64,000 nt of DNA, from assembly GCA_020636105.1 (NCBI GenBank), contig JACJYL010000002.1:1054001-1118000 (forward strand). Reading direction: 5' to 3'. The stretch is from Lewinellaceae bacterium. GTDB taxonomy: Bacteria > Bacteroidota > Bacteroidia > Chitinophagales > Saprospiraceae. The notes under the pieces are model-generated. The model saw nothing but the letters and a program-made list of their open reading frames with translations, ran no database searches and was not told the origin of the DNA. Positions 32,649 through 42,032 of the stretch are shown here, one piece after another; within the stretch, counting starts at the first letter, position 1; each line of letters opens with the position of its first letter. The position numbers were made by a program, and so were the translations under genes.

Positions 32649-34073
32649 CTATGGGAAAATACCCATGGCGTTGTAATCGTCTGCAATTTTCAGTAAGGCA
32701 GTAACGAAGGCTGCCGTTCTGAGGTCTTCGATTTTCTTTTTACGCTTTTGCGTATCGCGTACCTCATTATAGGCAGTGATCATGGTTTCTTCCAACCCTG
32801 AACGAACCAGATCTATCTCATCGGCCCCTCTCGCCAGAATATCGCGATCACGATGGCTTACCGTTTTGCCGGTCATTTCTTCCACTTTCGCGAGAATGCC
32901 ATCAAACTGGTTCTGCTGAAAACGTTTTTCCATTCGGCCAAAACGCATATGAGAAAGGTTTTTCAACCACTCGAAATAAGAAACCGTCACCCCTCCGGCA
33001 TTGAGATAAACGTCAGGGATAATGAGTTTTCCTGCTTTGAGCAAAACTTCTTCAGCCGCTGCCGTGATAGGCCCGTTTGCCGCTTCAGCTATGATTTTAG
33101 CTTTTATACGATGGGCATTTTCTAAAGTGATTTGGTTTTCAAGAGCAGCAGGAACCAGGATATCACATTCAAACTCAAGCCCCAGGTTTCTGTCTTTTTG
33201 AGCAAAAGTCTTCGCCCCTGGGTAATTGAGAATGGAGCCTGTTTCTTTTCTGACTTTTAAGAGCTGCTTGATATCGATCCCATCTTTTTTATAAATGGCC
33301 CCTTCAAACTCTGTTACCCCTACTATTTTCAAATCTCCTTCTTCCTGGGAAATAATGCCTGAATAAGAACCCACGTTACCCAATCCCTGGATCACCATTG
33401 TTTTCCCGGCCACTCCTTTTTCCAGTCCGAGTTTTTTCATATCACTTTCATGGCTGCAAGCTTCGCGAATACCATAATAAACGCCTCTGCCTGTAGCTTC
33501 CGTTCTTCCCTGAATTCCTCCTTGAGTAACCGGTTTGCCGGTGACCACTCCTGCCGCGTCAATATCATCCGGATGGAAGGTTCTGTAAGTATCATAAATC
33601 CAGGCCATTTCTCTCGGTCCTGTTCCATAATCAGGTGCCGGTACATCAATAGCAGGCCCGATAAATTTTCTGCGAATCAACTCCGTAGTGTAACGCCTGG
33701 TGATTTTTTCCAGTTGGCTGGGGGTATATTCCCATGGAGTGATTTTAACCCCTCCTTTAGCGCCGCCAAAAGGAACATTTACGATTGCACATTTATAGGT
33801 CATCAAAGTAGCCAGGGCCATTACCTCTTCCTGATTAACATGATTACTGAAACGAATTCCACCTTTTGTGGGAGCCCGGTGGTGACTGTGCTGCACCCGA
33901 TAGGCTTCAATTACTTTAACTTCTTTCCCGAATTTTACAGGAAAGTACATCTTATAAACGGCATTACACACGTTAATTTGTTCTAACAAACCTGCCTGTA
34001 ATCCTGTGTGTGCAGCAGCCTTATCAAAGTAGTGCTGAACACTTTCATAAAAGCTCATTGTTTTGTCACTCAT
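32649..34073 (-). CDS. gdhA: Glu/Leu/Phe/Val-type (glutamate) dehydrogenase
   Basis: The 474-residue enzyme interconverts glutamate and 2-oxoglutarate plus ammonium. Catalytic and binding motifs are present: RVQHSHHRAPTKGGIRF, the lysine segment VPFGGAKGGVKITP, DVPAPDYGTGPREMAWIYDTY, GRTEATGRGVYYGI and the dinucleotide fold VIQGLGNVGSYSG. In the family, glutamate dehydrogenase is the closest fit, because of the KGGIRF/GGAKGG context. Cofactor preference (NAD or NADP) is not decided here. It complements glutamate synthase at 21-27 kb. A hairpin terminator follows and the 105-bp repeat copy B lies beyond. Confidence 0.93.
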   Translation of the reverse strand: MSDKTMSFYESVQHYFDKAAAHTGLQAGLLEQINVCNAVYKMYFPVKFGKEVKVIEAYRVQHSHHRAPTKGGIRFSNHVNQEEVMALATLMTYKCAIVNVPFGGAKGGVKITPWEYTPSQLEKITRRYTTELIRRKFIGPAIDVPAPDYGTGPREMAWIYDTYRTFHPDDIDAAGVVTGKPVTQGGIQGRTEATGRGVYYGIREACSHESDMKKLGLEKGVAGKTMVIQGLGNVGSYSGIISQEEGDLKIVGVTEFEGAIYKKDGIDIKQLLKVRKETGSILNYPGAKTFAQKDRNLGLEFECDILVPAALENQITLENAHRIKAKIIAEAANGPITAAAEEVLLKAGKLIIPDVYLNAGGVTVSYFEWLKNLSHMRFGRMEKRFQQNQFDGILAKVEEMTGKTVSHRDRDILARGADEIDLVRSGLEETMITAYNEVRDTQKRKKKIEDLRTAAFVTALLKIADDYNAMGIFP

Positions 34074-34384
34074 GATCTCTAATTAAGTTCAATTAAATGG
34101 TTAAGGCTAAAATACTATTTGGATTTTCATCCTTTCAATAATTCGGCCAAAAGTCGCTCTTTTTTTTAAAACAACATACATATTTGATGGATTAATTGGA
34201 GACATTGTCTGTTTTTTAACAGAATTGATTTTACCCCTGTCACCCCATTTCTTATTGTCGAAAACACACCAAGACCAAGGAAAATTTTGATATTTCAGTA
34301 CGTATTTTTTTATTGGAAATAATAAAGATTCAGAACGAACCTGAAGGGAGGTGGCATCCAAGCGGAAAAGGAAGGAAGATTGCA
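34074..34384. other. Intergenic region upstream of gdhA
   Basis: About 310 bp of AT-rich DNA between the rpsT terminator and gdhA. An open frame on the minus strand (34107-34439) has no recognisable features and runs through the terminator, so I do not call it. No consensus promoter for gdhA was found. Confidence 0.5.
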
Positions 34385-34428
34385 CAAAAAAAGTGTATCT
34401 CTGATGATCAATTCCAGAGATACACTTT
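34385..34428 (-). terminator. Strong terminator of rpsT
   Basis: A perfect 14-bp stem (aaagtgtatctctg at 34390-34403 with cagagatacacttt at 34415-34428) with an 11-nt loop is followed on the minus strand by a T-run. Confidence 0.9.
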
Positions 34429-34455
34429 AAAATAAGCAATAAAAGGACAAATGGC

Positions 34456-34707
34456 CTACAGGCTATTTGTATGTTTCATCAACTTACTTTTGAGGTTAGA
34501 AGCTTTGTTGTCATGCCAAATGTTACGCTTGGCTAACTTATCGACCATGCTCAAAACTTTTGGCAGATACGAATCAGCTTCTGTTTTATCAGTCATGCCA
34601 CGCAATTTTTGGATCGCGGTACGAGTTGATTTTTTATAGTAGCGGTTACGCAGACGTTTTATAGCGTCCTGGCGAATTCTTTTCTTAGAAGACTTATGTT
34701 GTGCCAT
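34456..34707 (-). CDS. rpsT: 30S ribosomal protein S20
   Basis: The 83-residue basic protein binds 16S rRNA in the small subunit body. The family start MAQHKSSKKRIRQDAIKRLRNRYYKKSTRTAI and the later LPKVLSMVDKLAKRNIWHDNKASNLKSKL match S20, as does the length. It is monocistronic, with a promoter-like TAACTTTG 50 bp upstream and a strong terminator 28 bp past the stop codon. Confidence 0.97.
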   Translation of the reverse strand: MAQHKSSKKRIRQDAIKRLRNRYYKKSTRTAIQKLRGMTDKTEADSYLPKVLSMVDKLAKRNIWHDNKASNLKSKLMKHTNSL

Positions 34708-34757
34708 ATAATACTTTCTTTTTCTATATTTTTAATGATGGCTAATTTTTCGGAGTG

Positions 34758-34765
34758 CAAAGTTA
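34758..34765 (-). promoter_or_regulatory. -7 element of rpsT
   Basis: TAACTTTG on the minus strand matches TAnnTTTG, 51 bp before the start codon. A -33 TTTG is not evident at the expected spacing; the region there reads TTTTC. Confidence 0.6.
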
Positions 34766-34870
34766 TGTTTTTTTTGGTTAAAAGAAAACATCCCGCGAAA
34801 AAAAAATGTTTTCGAATTATTTTTTGACATTGAAACCCTAATTTTGACCTAAACTTATTCAAACTAAGCC

Positions 34871-34878
34871 TATATTTG
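34871..34878 (+). promoter_or_regulatory. -7 element of sucA
   Basis: TATATTTG matches TAnnTTTG and lies 34 bp before the sucA ATG. A TTTG occurs 24 nt upstream (34843-34846), slightly farther than the usual 19-20. Confidence 0.6.
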
Positions 34879-34911
34879 CAGACTTTTTAAAAGAAAATCG
34901 GAAAATAAAAA

Positions 34912-37653
34912 ATGAGTGATTATTCATTTATATCAAATGCTCATCCATCCTTCATCGAAGCGATGTACCAACAGTACAAAAATGCCCCGGAAAGCGTGGA
35001 GGAAAGCTGGCGCACTTTTTTTTCAGGGTTTGACTATGCCGAGCGTGGAAATGGCATGGAAAAAGGCGTTTATGAAGGAGAAATAGACCCCAAAGAACTC
35101 AGAGTTTTTAACCTCATCATCGGTTATCGCAATCGCGGACATCTTTTATCAGATACTAATCCTATCCGTGAAAGAAGGGATCGCCGTCCTAAATTGAGAA
35201 AAAGAGATTTCGGCCTTTCAGATGATGATCTGGATATTGTATTTCAGTCCGGGGCGGAGATTGGCATGCCCAACGCCACCCTCAGGCAGATTATCGATAA
35301 ATTGCAGGAAATCTACTGCGGCCATATCGGTTTTGAATACAATCATGTTCAGGATAGTGAGACCAGGAACTGGATCCGCAATTACGTAGAAACCCATCAG
35401 CCTAAAAAAGATTACAATGTTCCCCTTGAAAAGAAAAAGAGGATATTACAAAAACTGAACGAAGCGGTCGTTTTTGAAGAATTTTTAGGCACCAAATACA
35501 TTGGCCAAAAGCGATTTTCTCTTGAAGGGGGAGAAACGACAATTGTCGGGCTCGACGGGATCATCAATGAGGCTGCCGGATTCGGTGTGGAAGAGATCGT
35601 GATCGGCATGGCTCACCGTGGGCGATTGAATGTACTGGCCAATATAATGGGAAAAACCTATCAACAGATTTTTAACGAATTTGAAGGGATGGCTGTACCC
35701 GAGCAGATATACGGGGATGGCGATGTGAAATACCATTTGGGATATTCATCACAGGTGGAAACCCTGTCTGGCAAAACTGTGCACCTAAAGCTTGTGCCAA
35801 ACCCCTCCCACCTGGAATCCGTGAATCCTGTGGTGGAAGGTTTCGCCCGTGCGAAAGGCGATTTGCTTTACAATGGAGAACACAATAAGGTGTTGCCGAT
35901 CCTTATTCATGGAGACGCTGCCGCAGCGGGCCTGGGAATCACTTACGAAACGGTGCAGATGAGCAAGCTGGCCGGCTACCGCACAGGAGGCACCATTCAC
36001 TTTGTCATCAATAACCAAATCGGCTTTACCACTGATTTCGACGATGCGCGTTCCTCTACTTATTCGACGGCTGCGGCCAATGCCATCCAGGCACCGGTTT
36101 TTCACGTCAATGGGGACGACCCTGAAGCCGTGCTGTTCGCCGTGGAATTTGCCGTAAAGTTCAGACAAAAGTTTAATGAGGATGTGTTTATAGATATGGT
36201 TTGTTACCGCAAACACGGGCATAATGAAGGCGATGACCCACAGTTCACACAGCCTGAAATGTATAACTTTATAAAAACCCATCCCAATCCACGCCAGATG
36301 TATTCGGAGACATTGATCTCCCGAGGGGACGTAGAGATGGAAATGGCCAATAAAATGGAGGAGGAGTTCAAAGGACTTCTGCAAAACAGGTTGGAGGAAG
36401 TTCGTGAAAAACCCCTGCCTTATACCTACCAGGAACCTGAACTTGCCTGGAAGGGGCTTCGTTTCGCCACTCATTATGATGAATTCGAGTTGTCTCCCCC
36501 CACGGGAATTTCCAGTGATCGCATGCAAAAAATTCTCGATTGGCTGATGACACCCCCGGCAGGGTTTAACCTGGTGCCCAAAATGAATCGTTTGCTAAAA
36601 GCCAATCAAAAATTACTGGACGAAAATAAGCTCGATTGGGGATTAGCCGAATTGATGACCTATGGGAGCATACTCCTCGATGGTAAGGATGTAAGGCTGA
36701 GCGGTGAGGATGTTAAAAGAGGGACTTTTTCCCATAGACATGCAGTGCTGTCAGATGCAAAAACCTTCCGGCAAGTCAACCGGCTGGATGGAATGTCTCC
36801 TGACCAGGGAAGGTTTCATATTTACAATTCCCTGCTTTCTGAATTTGCTGTAATGGGATTTGAATATGGTTATGCCATGGCTTCCCCTGACCCGCTGGTC
36901 ATTTGGGAAGGACAGTTTGGAGACTTTTTCAATGGTGCTCAAACCATTGTAGATCAATATATTGTAGCCGGAGAAAGCAAGTGGAGAAGAATGAATGGAT
37001 TGGTACTTTACCTGCCTCATGGATATGAAGGCCAGGGACCGGAACACTCAAGTGCCCGCCTGGAAAGATTCCTGCAAAGTTGTGCTGAATTCAACATGAC
37101 AGTGGCCAACCTAACCACTCCGGCGAATTTGTTCCACATCCTGAGAAGGCAGCTCGAGAGACCGTTCCGAAAGCCTTTGGTGCTCATGACCCCTAAATCA
37201 TTGCTTCGTCATCCTGAAGTGGTTTCTGATCTTTCCGATTTCGAAACAGATACCTGTTTCAAAGAGATCATCGATGATCCGGAAGTCAACACCGCTAAGG
37301 AAGTAAAAAAAATCAAAAGGGTTTTACAGTGTTCAGGGAAGGTCTATTTTGACCTCCTGCAGCGCAAACGGGAAGAAAAACGCGACGATATCGCCATTGT
37401 GCGTTTTGAGCAATTGTACCCGTTCCCGAGCAAGCAGGTAGATTTGCTTAAAGAAAAATACAAAGGAAAAGAAACCTTCTGGGTACAGGAAGAACCTTCC
37501 AATATGGGAGCCTGGCAGTATGTCAATGCTTTTTTCCTCGACCACGATTTTAAACTGGTGGCCAGAAAGTCCAGTGCTTCGCCCGCAACGGGATATAAAA
37601 AGTTGCACGACAGACAACAACAGGATATTGTGGATCGTGCCTTTGATGTATAG
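34912..37653 (+). CDS. sucA: 2-oxoglutarate dehydrogenase E1 component
   Basis: The 913-residue thiamine-diphosphate enzyme decarboxylates 2-oxoglutarate in the TCA cycle. Family features run in order: the N-terminal E2-docking segment (SFIEAMYQQYKNAPESVEESWRTFF), IGFEYNHVQDSETRNWI, KRFSLEGGETTI, the active-site GMAHRGRLNVLANIMGK, HLGYSS, LVPNPSHLESVNPVVEG, the ThDP site GDAAAAGLG..INNQIGFTTD, and the C-terminal transketolase-like GHSHRHAVLSDAKT-type block with EFAVMGFEYGYA and YLPHGYEGQGPEHSSAR. The length is normal. sucB (E2) is not adjacent, because a hairpin and a convergent gene follow. Confidence 0.97.
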   Translation: MSDYSFISNAHPSFIEAMYQQYKNAPESVEESWRTFFSGFDYAERGNGMEKGVYEGEIDPKELRVFNLIIGYRNRGHLLSDTNPIRERRDRRPKLRKRDFGLSDDDLDIVFQSGAEIGMPNATLRQIIDKLQEIYCGHIGFEYNHVQDSETRNWIRNYVETHQPKKDYNVPLEKKKRILQKLNEAVVFEEFLGTKYIGQKRFSLEGGETTIVGLDGIINEAAGFGVEEIVIGMAHRGRLNVLANIMGKTYQQIFNEFEGMAVPEQIYGDGDVKYHLGYSSQVETLSGKTVHLKLVPNPSHLESVNPVVEGFARAKGDLLYNGEHNKVLPILIHGDAAAAGLGITYETVQMSKLAGYRTGGTIHFVINNQIGFTTDFDDARSSTYSTAAANAIQAPVFHVNGDDPEAVLFAVEFAVKFRQKFNEDVFIDMVCYRKHGHNEGDDPQFTQPEMYNFIKTHPNPRQMYSETLISRGDVEMEMANKMEEEFKGLLQNRLEEVREKPLPYTYQEPELAWKGLRFATHYDEFELSPPTGISSDRMQKILDWLMTPPAGFNLVPKMNRLLKANQKLLDENKLDWGLAELMTYGSILLDGKDVRLSGEDVKRGTFSHRHAVLSDAKTFRQVNRLDGMSPDQGRFHIYNSLLSEFAVMGFEYGYAMASPDPLVIWEGQFGDFFNGAQTIVDQYIVAGESKWRRMNGLVLYLPHGYEGQGPEHSSARLERFLQSCAEFNMTVANLTTPANLFHILRRQLERPFRKPLVLMTPKSLLRHPEVVSDLSDFETDTCFKEIIDDPEVNTAKEVKKIKRVLQCSGKVYFDLLQRKREEKRDDIAIVRFEQLYPFPSKQVDLLKEKYKGKETFWVQEEPSNMGAWQYVNAFFLDHDFKLVARKSSASPATGYKKLHDRQQQDIVDRAFDV

Positions 37654-37740
37654 ACAGATGACGGTAAATAGTCTTCTGACCTGTTTCTATTTTAATATTT
37701 TGAAATAAAATTTAAGGGTTAAAATAGATGTCAGTCAGTA

Positions 37741-37787
37741 TGTTACGGGTTTCATGTTCATTAATCATGGACATGAAACTCGTAACA
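37741..37787. terminator. Long hairpin between convergent sucA and thioredoxin-like gene
   Basis: Two 17-bp arms (tgttacgggtttcatgt at 37741-37757 and acatgaaactcgtaaca at 37771-37787) pair at 16 of 17 positions around a 13-nt loop. It stands between two convergent genes, 88 bp after sucA and 30 bp before the other stop codon, so a bidirectional transcript end is likely; T-runs are poor. The outer gttacgggtt is shared with the palindrome at 27840-27877. Confidence 0.65.
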
Positions 37788-37816
37788 TAAATATTGACTC
37801 AGAATAAGAATTCCCT

Positions 37817-38371
37817 CTACTTCCACTTAATATTACAGCCGCCGCTGGGGTATTGTTTTGCGGTAACCGGTGTGCCTGAAAGTACTGCATCGAGTGCCGC
37901 CCTCAGGTCTGCTCCGTTCAAAAGCACATCATTTCCCGGGCGGGAACCGTCAATCCTCCCGCGATAAACAAGTTTCAGGTCGCCATCAAAAACATAAAAA
38001 TCAGGCGTGCAGGCCGCGTCATAGGATTTGGCCACTTCCTGGCTCTCGTCATATAAATAGGGGAAATCATACCCCACCGCCCTGGCGTGAACCGCCATTT
38101 TTTCGGGGCCGTCCTGAGGATATTTTTCGGCATTATTGGAGCTGATCCCTACGAAACCTACTCCCTTGGCCTTGTATTCCTTTACGATCCTGACGATCTC
38201 CTCATTGACATGTATGACGTAGGGGCAATGGTTGCATAAAAACATGATCAAAGTCGCCTTGTCAGACCTGACGTCCTCCAGGCTTACGTCTTTGCCTGAA
38301 ACGGTATCCGGGAGTTTAAAATCTGGTGCTTTGGTGCCCAGAGGCAACATATTAGATTCGATATAAGACAT
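37817..38371 (-). CDS. Thioredoxin-family (AhpC/TSA-like) redox protein
   Basis: The 184-residue protein has a peroxiredoxin/thioredoxin fold. It contains the CxxC motif CNHCPYV (residues about 47-53 in the TLIMFLCNHCPYVIHVNEE segment), the substrate-side ACTPDFYVFD cis-Pro loop and YRGRIDGSRPGNDV. This subfamily is widespread in Bacteroidota as a cytoplasmic thiol-disulfide protein of unknown substrate. ATG 38371 (MSYIESNML) is preferred over the frame start at 38440, whose extra residues are not conserved-looking. It is convergent with sucA. Confidence 0.85.
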   Translation of the reverse strand: MSYIESNMLPLGTKAPDFKLPDTVSGKDVSLEDVRSDKATLIMFLCNHCPYVIHVNEEIVRIVKEYKAKGVGFVGISSNNAEKYPQDGPEKMAVHARAVGYDFPYLYDESQEVAKSYDAACTPDFYVFDGDLKLVYRGRIDGSRPGNDVLLNGADLRAALDAVLSGTPVTAKQYPSGGCNIKWK

Positions 38372-38465
38372 TTTCTGTTTTTGTTTATTTGTTATTGTTG
38401 AAGACAAGATGTTCTCATGGTAAAAATCAACGTAATTCACTATATTGATTGAACCTCAAATCCAC

Positions 38466-41129
38466 CTAAAGCTTCACTACTTTTTTTACAGCATTATTTC
38501 CTGCTCCGTCATGAATACTTATAAAATAAAGTCCGGGGGGTAATTGTTCAAGATCAAGTTCAAAAAATTGCTGCCCTGCGCCTGTTTGTCCCTGCACTTT
38601 CCTGTAAAGTTCCCTTCCCGTTGAATCATGAACTTTAATGGTAAAAAATTCAATAGGCGTTTTAAAATCCATCTTCAGACTTATATGGTCAGAAAAAGGA
38701 TTGGGCACTACCTCCCAGTGATTCAAAGGTTTTATATCTTCAACAGCATCGGGCAGCGTGATGATGATACAATAGTCTTCGACCTCTCCGTATTCCTGGA
38801 ATCCACCAGGACAGGGGCCATCCACCGACTGAAATTGCATAACGATCCGCATTCTTGTAAGTCCGGCAGGTGCATCAAGAGGTATTACTACCGTGGTACT
38901 AAAATTACTGTTGAACGTCTGTTCCGTTTCGTAGAAGAGTTCGTCTTCTTCAAATTCTCCATCGTGATCATAATCTATATAAATATGAGCATCCTCACTA
39001 TATGCAAAACCACTGTAGGCAGGGGTGATACTCATTTCATATGATTGGCCCTGTTTTAATTCAGTAGATTCCAGGAGGGTATAATTCCCATAACTTTCGT
39101 TATTGCCGGAAGTGTTTTCCAGGTTTCCGAGAGAAAAATAAGCGATCCATTCACTGCTTCCATTCAGGTCCTCGGGAATACAATAAGGAGTATCTGCACA
39201 CTCGCCGCAACCGGAGGTCATGAAGGTCCGGATCTCACCGTTTTCCCCATCTGAACTACAATGGGTGCGAATCCTGTACTCGTACTCGGTACAATTTTCC
39301 AGCCCGGTAAGCACGATCCCATTATTAAAAGCCTGGGATGAAAACCAGGTGTCCCCTCCGGGCTTCCTGTATTCGATAATGTAACCGGTAGCGGTAAGGA
39401 CCTCGTTCCAAACCAGGGAAACAGTGCTTTCTGTGATTTCGGAAATTTCGATCACGGTGGGAGGTTCGCAACATCCTCCTGTCCGGAAGACGAAACTAGG
39501 AGTATATTCGAGGGTATCCGACTGACAAAACCCTTTCAACTGGATTTCATAATCTGTACAAAGTTCCAGTGCTGCTAAGGCCAGGGGAATACTCACCTCT
39601 GACGCTTCTGTCCATATTACTTCATCTGTCTTTTTCCACCGCGCATCAACCCTTAAAATACTATCCGATTGTGCCCAGTTGATATTGGCATTGGAGATGC
39701 CAATATTATTGGCTGACAAGGTAACGGGAGGAAAGCAGCCGCTACAGTTTTCCATGAGCAACAAGAGACTGTTGTTAACGTTGAGCCTGCCGCCCGTAAC
39801 GGTTATGCCATTGAGGGATTCATTGGGGTCCGTGCCGTCGAGGATGACCTGTTTCATGAGTAATGCCGCCGCCGCCGGGGCTGCTTTGGCGAGGGAGATA
39901 AAGCCATCACAGGGTACGGAATACAGCAATCCGATGGTTCCACTGACATGAGGAGTGGCCCCGGAGGTTCCCCCGAAGGCATTGTAGGAATTACCGATGG
40001 ATGTGGTCCAGGTATCGGTACCAAAAGCGCCCAGGTCTATAGAATTCAGTCCATAACCGGCAGCAGTTACCTTTTCGTCGAAACGATTCATATTGGTCAC
40101 TGCAATGAGAAAATCACTGGTACAGGAGGTGGGCAGATCCCCCATCTCATCGACATTGACTTCCAGGTTGGCGGTGGCCCCACAGTTGAGGATACCTTCA
40201 TGGCCGAGGGTGTCGTACATGGCACACCAAAGCGGAGCGTCTTCAGGTTGTCCGAAATTGGCGCCCCAGGAAGCGTTGGTAGCTACGACAAAAGCACCTT
40301 TTTGGCCATTGGTTTCATTGTATAACCTCCTTTGAATGAGGGGATAGGAATAGGCAGCCAGTACATTGGATTCAGCGGTTGAGCTGTTTCGCACGACCAT
40401 CATTTTAACGTCCCAGCTTACGCCGGTAACTCCTAACCCGTTATTTCCTTTGGCCCCTACAATACCGGCTACGGAGGTCCCATGACTGGTACCGGCTATA
40501 TCATCATTCCCGGCTGCCGGATTCCACCCCCGGTAATCATCAACGTAACCGTTTCCATCATCGTCGATATCATTATCGGGTATTTCCTGGTAATTTATCC
40601 AAATATTGTCTTCAAAATCCTGGTGGGTAAGGTCTATTCCCCCATCAATCACACACACGACGATGGTATCGCCAAAAGCAGTAAGCCCTCCGGTGGTAAT
40701 ATCCCAGGCCAGGTCGGCATCAATATCCGCACCGGGCAGTCCGCCCCCCTGCCCTGTATTGATGTATTGCCACTGGTTATTAAACTGGGTATCGTTAGGA
40801 ACAGTCGACCTCATCTCAATGAGGTGGTTAAACTGGGCCAGTTTGACTTCAGGGGTCCTTTTTATCGCGTCGAGGATATTGTATTCGTTGATCGTATTGT
40901 GATCAAAAGTAAAAGACCAGATATTCATGGGTTTGGAAACGATTCCATTGACCTTAAAATCTGACTTTTCTCCTTTAAAAGTGTTGAACTGAACAGCCCA
41001 CGCCCTGACATCGGTTTCCGACTCAAACATAACGAGTACTTCCCCCTGGATGCGATCGAGTTGTTGGGAAAAAAGAGGGAAAAAAGAAAGGCAGAGGAAG
41101 AGCAGCGTTGCTAAATTCTGTTTGTTCAT
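38466..41129 (-). CDS. Secreted subtilisin-like serine protease with Fn3 domains and T9SS sorting domain
   Basis: The 887-residue protein has a signal peptide (MNKQNLATLLFLCLSFFPLFSQ) and an S8 peptidase domain with the catalytic triad D162 (CVIDGGIDLTH), H216 (GTSHGTSVAGI) and S389 (GGTSGATPHVSG). Two fibronectin-type-III-like domains follow (about 480-650: PTVIEISEITESTVSLVWNE, TGYIIEYRKPGGDTW), then a GEVEDY-type domain (QEYGEVEDYCI) frequent in such proteins, and a type A T9SS C-terminal domain (VVPNPFSDHISLKMDF ... LPPGLYFISIHDG ... AVKKVVKL). It should be exported to the cell surface or medium to degrade protein. Start at 41129 fits the signal peptide; the frame is open to 41168. Confidence 0.93.
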   Translation of the reverse strand: MNKQNLATLLFLCLSFFPLFSQQLDRIQGEVLVMFESETDVRAWAVQFNTFKGEKSDFKVNGIVSKPMNIWSFTFDHNTINEYNILDAIKRTPEVKLAQFNHLIEMRSTVPNDTQFNNQWQYINTGQGGGLPGADIDADLAWDITTGGLTAFGDTIVVCVIDGGIDLTHQDFEDNIWINYQEIPDNDIDDDGNGYVDDYRGWNPAAGNDDIAGTSHGTSVAGIVGAKGNNGLGVTGVSWDVKMMVVRNSSTAESNVLAAYSYPLIQRRLYNETNGQKGAFVVATNASWGANFGQPEDAPLWCAMYDTLGHEGILNCGATANLEVNVDEMGDLPTSCTSDFLIAVTNMNRFDEKVTAAGYGLNSIDLGAFGTDTWTTSIGNSYNAFGGTSGATPHVSGTIGLLYSVPCDGFISLAKAAPAAAALLMKQVILDGTDPNESLNGITVTGGRLNVNNSLLLLMENCSGCFPPVTLSANNIGISNANINWAQSDSILRVDARWKKTDEVIWTEASEVSIPLALAALELCTDYEIQLKGFCQSDTLEYTPSFVFRTGGCCEPPTVIEISEITESTVSLVWNEVLTATGYIIEYRKPGGDTWFSSQAFNNGIVLTGLENCTEYEYRIRTHCSSDGENGEIRTFMTSGCGECADTPYCIPEDLNGSSEWIAYFSLGNLENTSGNNESYGNYTLLESTELKQGQSYEMSITPAYSGFAYSEDAHIYIDYDHDGEFEEDELFYETEQTFNSNFSTTVVIPLDAPAGLTRMRIVMQFQSVDGPCPGGFQEYGEVEDYCIIITLPDAVEDIKPLNHWEVVPNPFSDHISLKMDFKTPIEFFTIKVHDSTGRELYRKVQGQTGAGQQFFELDLEQLPPGLYFISIHDGAGNNAVKKVVKL

Positions 41130-41238
41130 ACTATCAATTTTGTTTTTAACGAGAGAACGAAATTGCAAATTATTGTTTAATATTTAAAATGGTAAATTTT
41201 GCTGCTTAAAAAATGAGAAGTGTCGGTCAGCAGAGCAA

Positions 41239-41293
41239 CGAGGTGACATCTTCGCCGGGTAGGCAAAGCGGGAAAGCAAAAGGTGTCATCTCG
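41239..41293. repeat. REP-like hairpin 5' of the RAYT gene
   Basis: The 55-bp unit starts cgaggtgacatcttcgcc and ends aaaggtgtcatctcg; its ends pair over about 14 bp with a few wobble or mismatched positions. It is 56 bp upstream of the RAYT start codon and belongs to the family at 42033-42641 and 6429-6593. Confidence 0.92.
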
Positions 41294-41348
41294 CCCCTCA
41301 AATGGAACTATTCTTCACAAATAACCGTTGCCGTAAAAAACCAATCCA

Positions 41349-42026
41349 ATGAAAACAAAATCTTCTATTAATTTTTTTGCGCCTTTGCATGCCGGAAAAT
41401 ATTACCATGTTTACAACCGGACCAATAATAAGGAATTACTCTTCCTAGATGATTATGACCGAAGTTCCTTTTTGAACCGGTTGAACAGGTTTATTTATCC
41501 CTACCTGGATATTTTTGCCTATTGTTTAATGGGAACTCACTTTCATATGCTTGTCAGGATAAAAAGTGTGGAAACCTTAACTGATTAGGTTAAAAGTTTT
41601 CCAGCAAATACCAGGAAAGAAGCTCAAAAAAAATTCCTGGAAATGCCCATAGAAACCCGAACAACCGATGGTTTATTGGAAGGTCAATTTATAAGATTCT
41701 TTACTTCTTATGCCATGTATTTTAATAAGAGACATAAAAGGAATGGCAACCTTTTTACCCGCCCCTTTAAACGTGTCGAGATCGAAAACGACGGGCATCT
41801 GTTGCATGGTGTCTATTATATTCATGCCAATCCGGTAAAGCATAAAACAAGGAAAGAGTTTTTTACCTACCCATGGAGTTCCTATCAAATTTTACTGTCG
41901 GAAGAACCTACCAGACTGGCAAGAACAGAAGTTTTGCAATGGTTTGATGGAAGGGATGGATTTATCAAGTACCACCGGGAGGCATTTGAAAATGATAAAG
42001 ACGACATAGAATATTTTTTTGAATAA
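41349..42026 (+). pseudogene. REP-associated tyrosine transposase (RAYT), interrupted by one in-frame TAG
   Basis: The first 79 codons encode a Y1/IS200-like start: HAGKYYHVYNRTNNKELLF, with the HUH metal motif HFH at residues 64-66 (YCLMGTHFHMLVRI). A TAG follows at 41586-41588. In the same frame the protein continues for 145 more codons with FFTSYAMYFNKRHKRNGNLF (the catalytic Tyr is probably 121 or 124), TRPFKR and YYIHANPVKHKTRKEF..YPWSSYQ, all RAYT signatures, and stops at 42026. Apart from the single stop the gene looks intact, about 225 codons. It is flanked by REP-like hairpins on both sides, as usual for RAYTs. It is either recently inactivated or read through; I favour inactivation. 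Confidence 0.88.
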
Positions 42027-42032
42027 CAAAAG

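Noticed and set aside
34107..34439. Open frame of 110 codons on the minus strand
   Set aside because: It runs across the rpsT terminator and an AT-rich spacer and shows no protein-like pattern.
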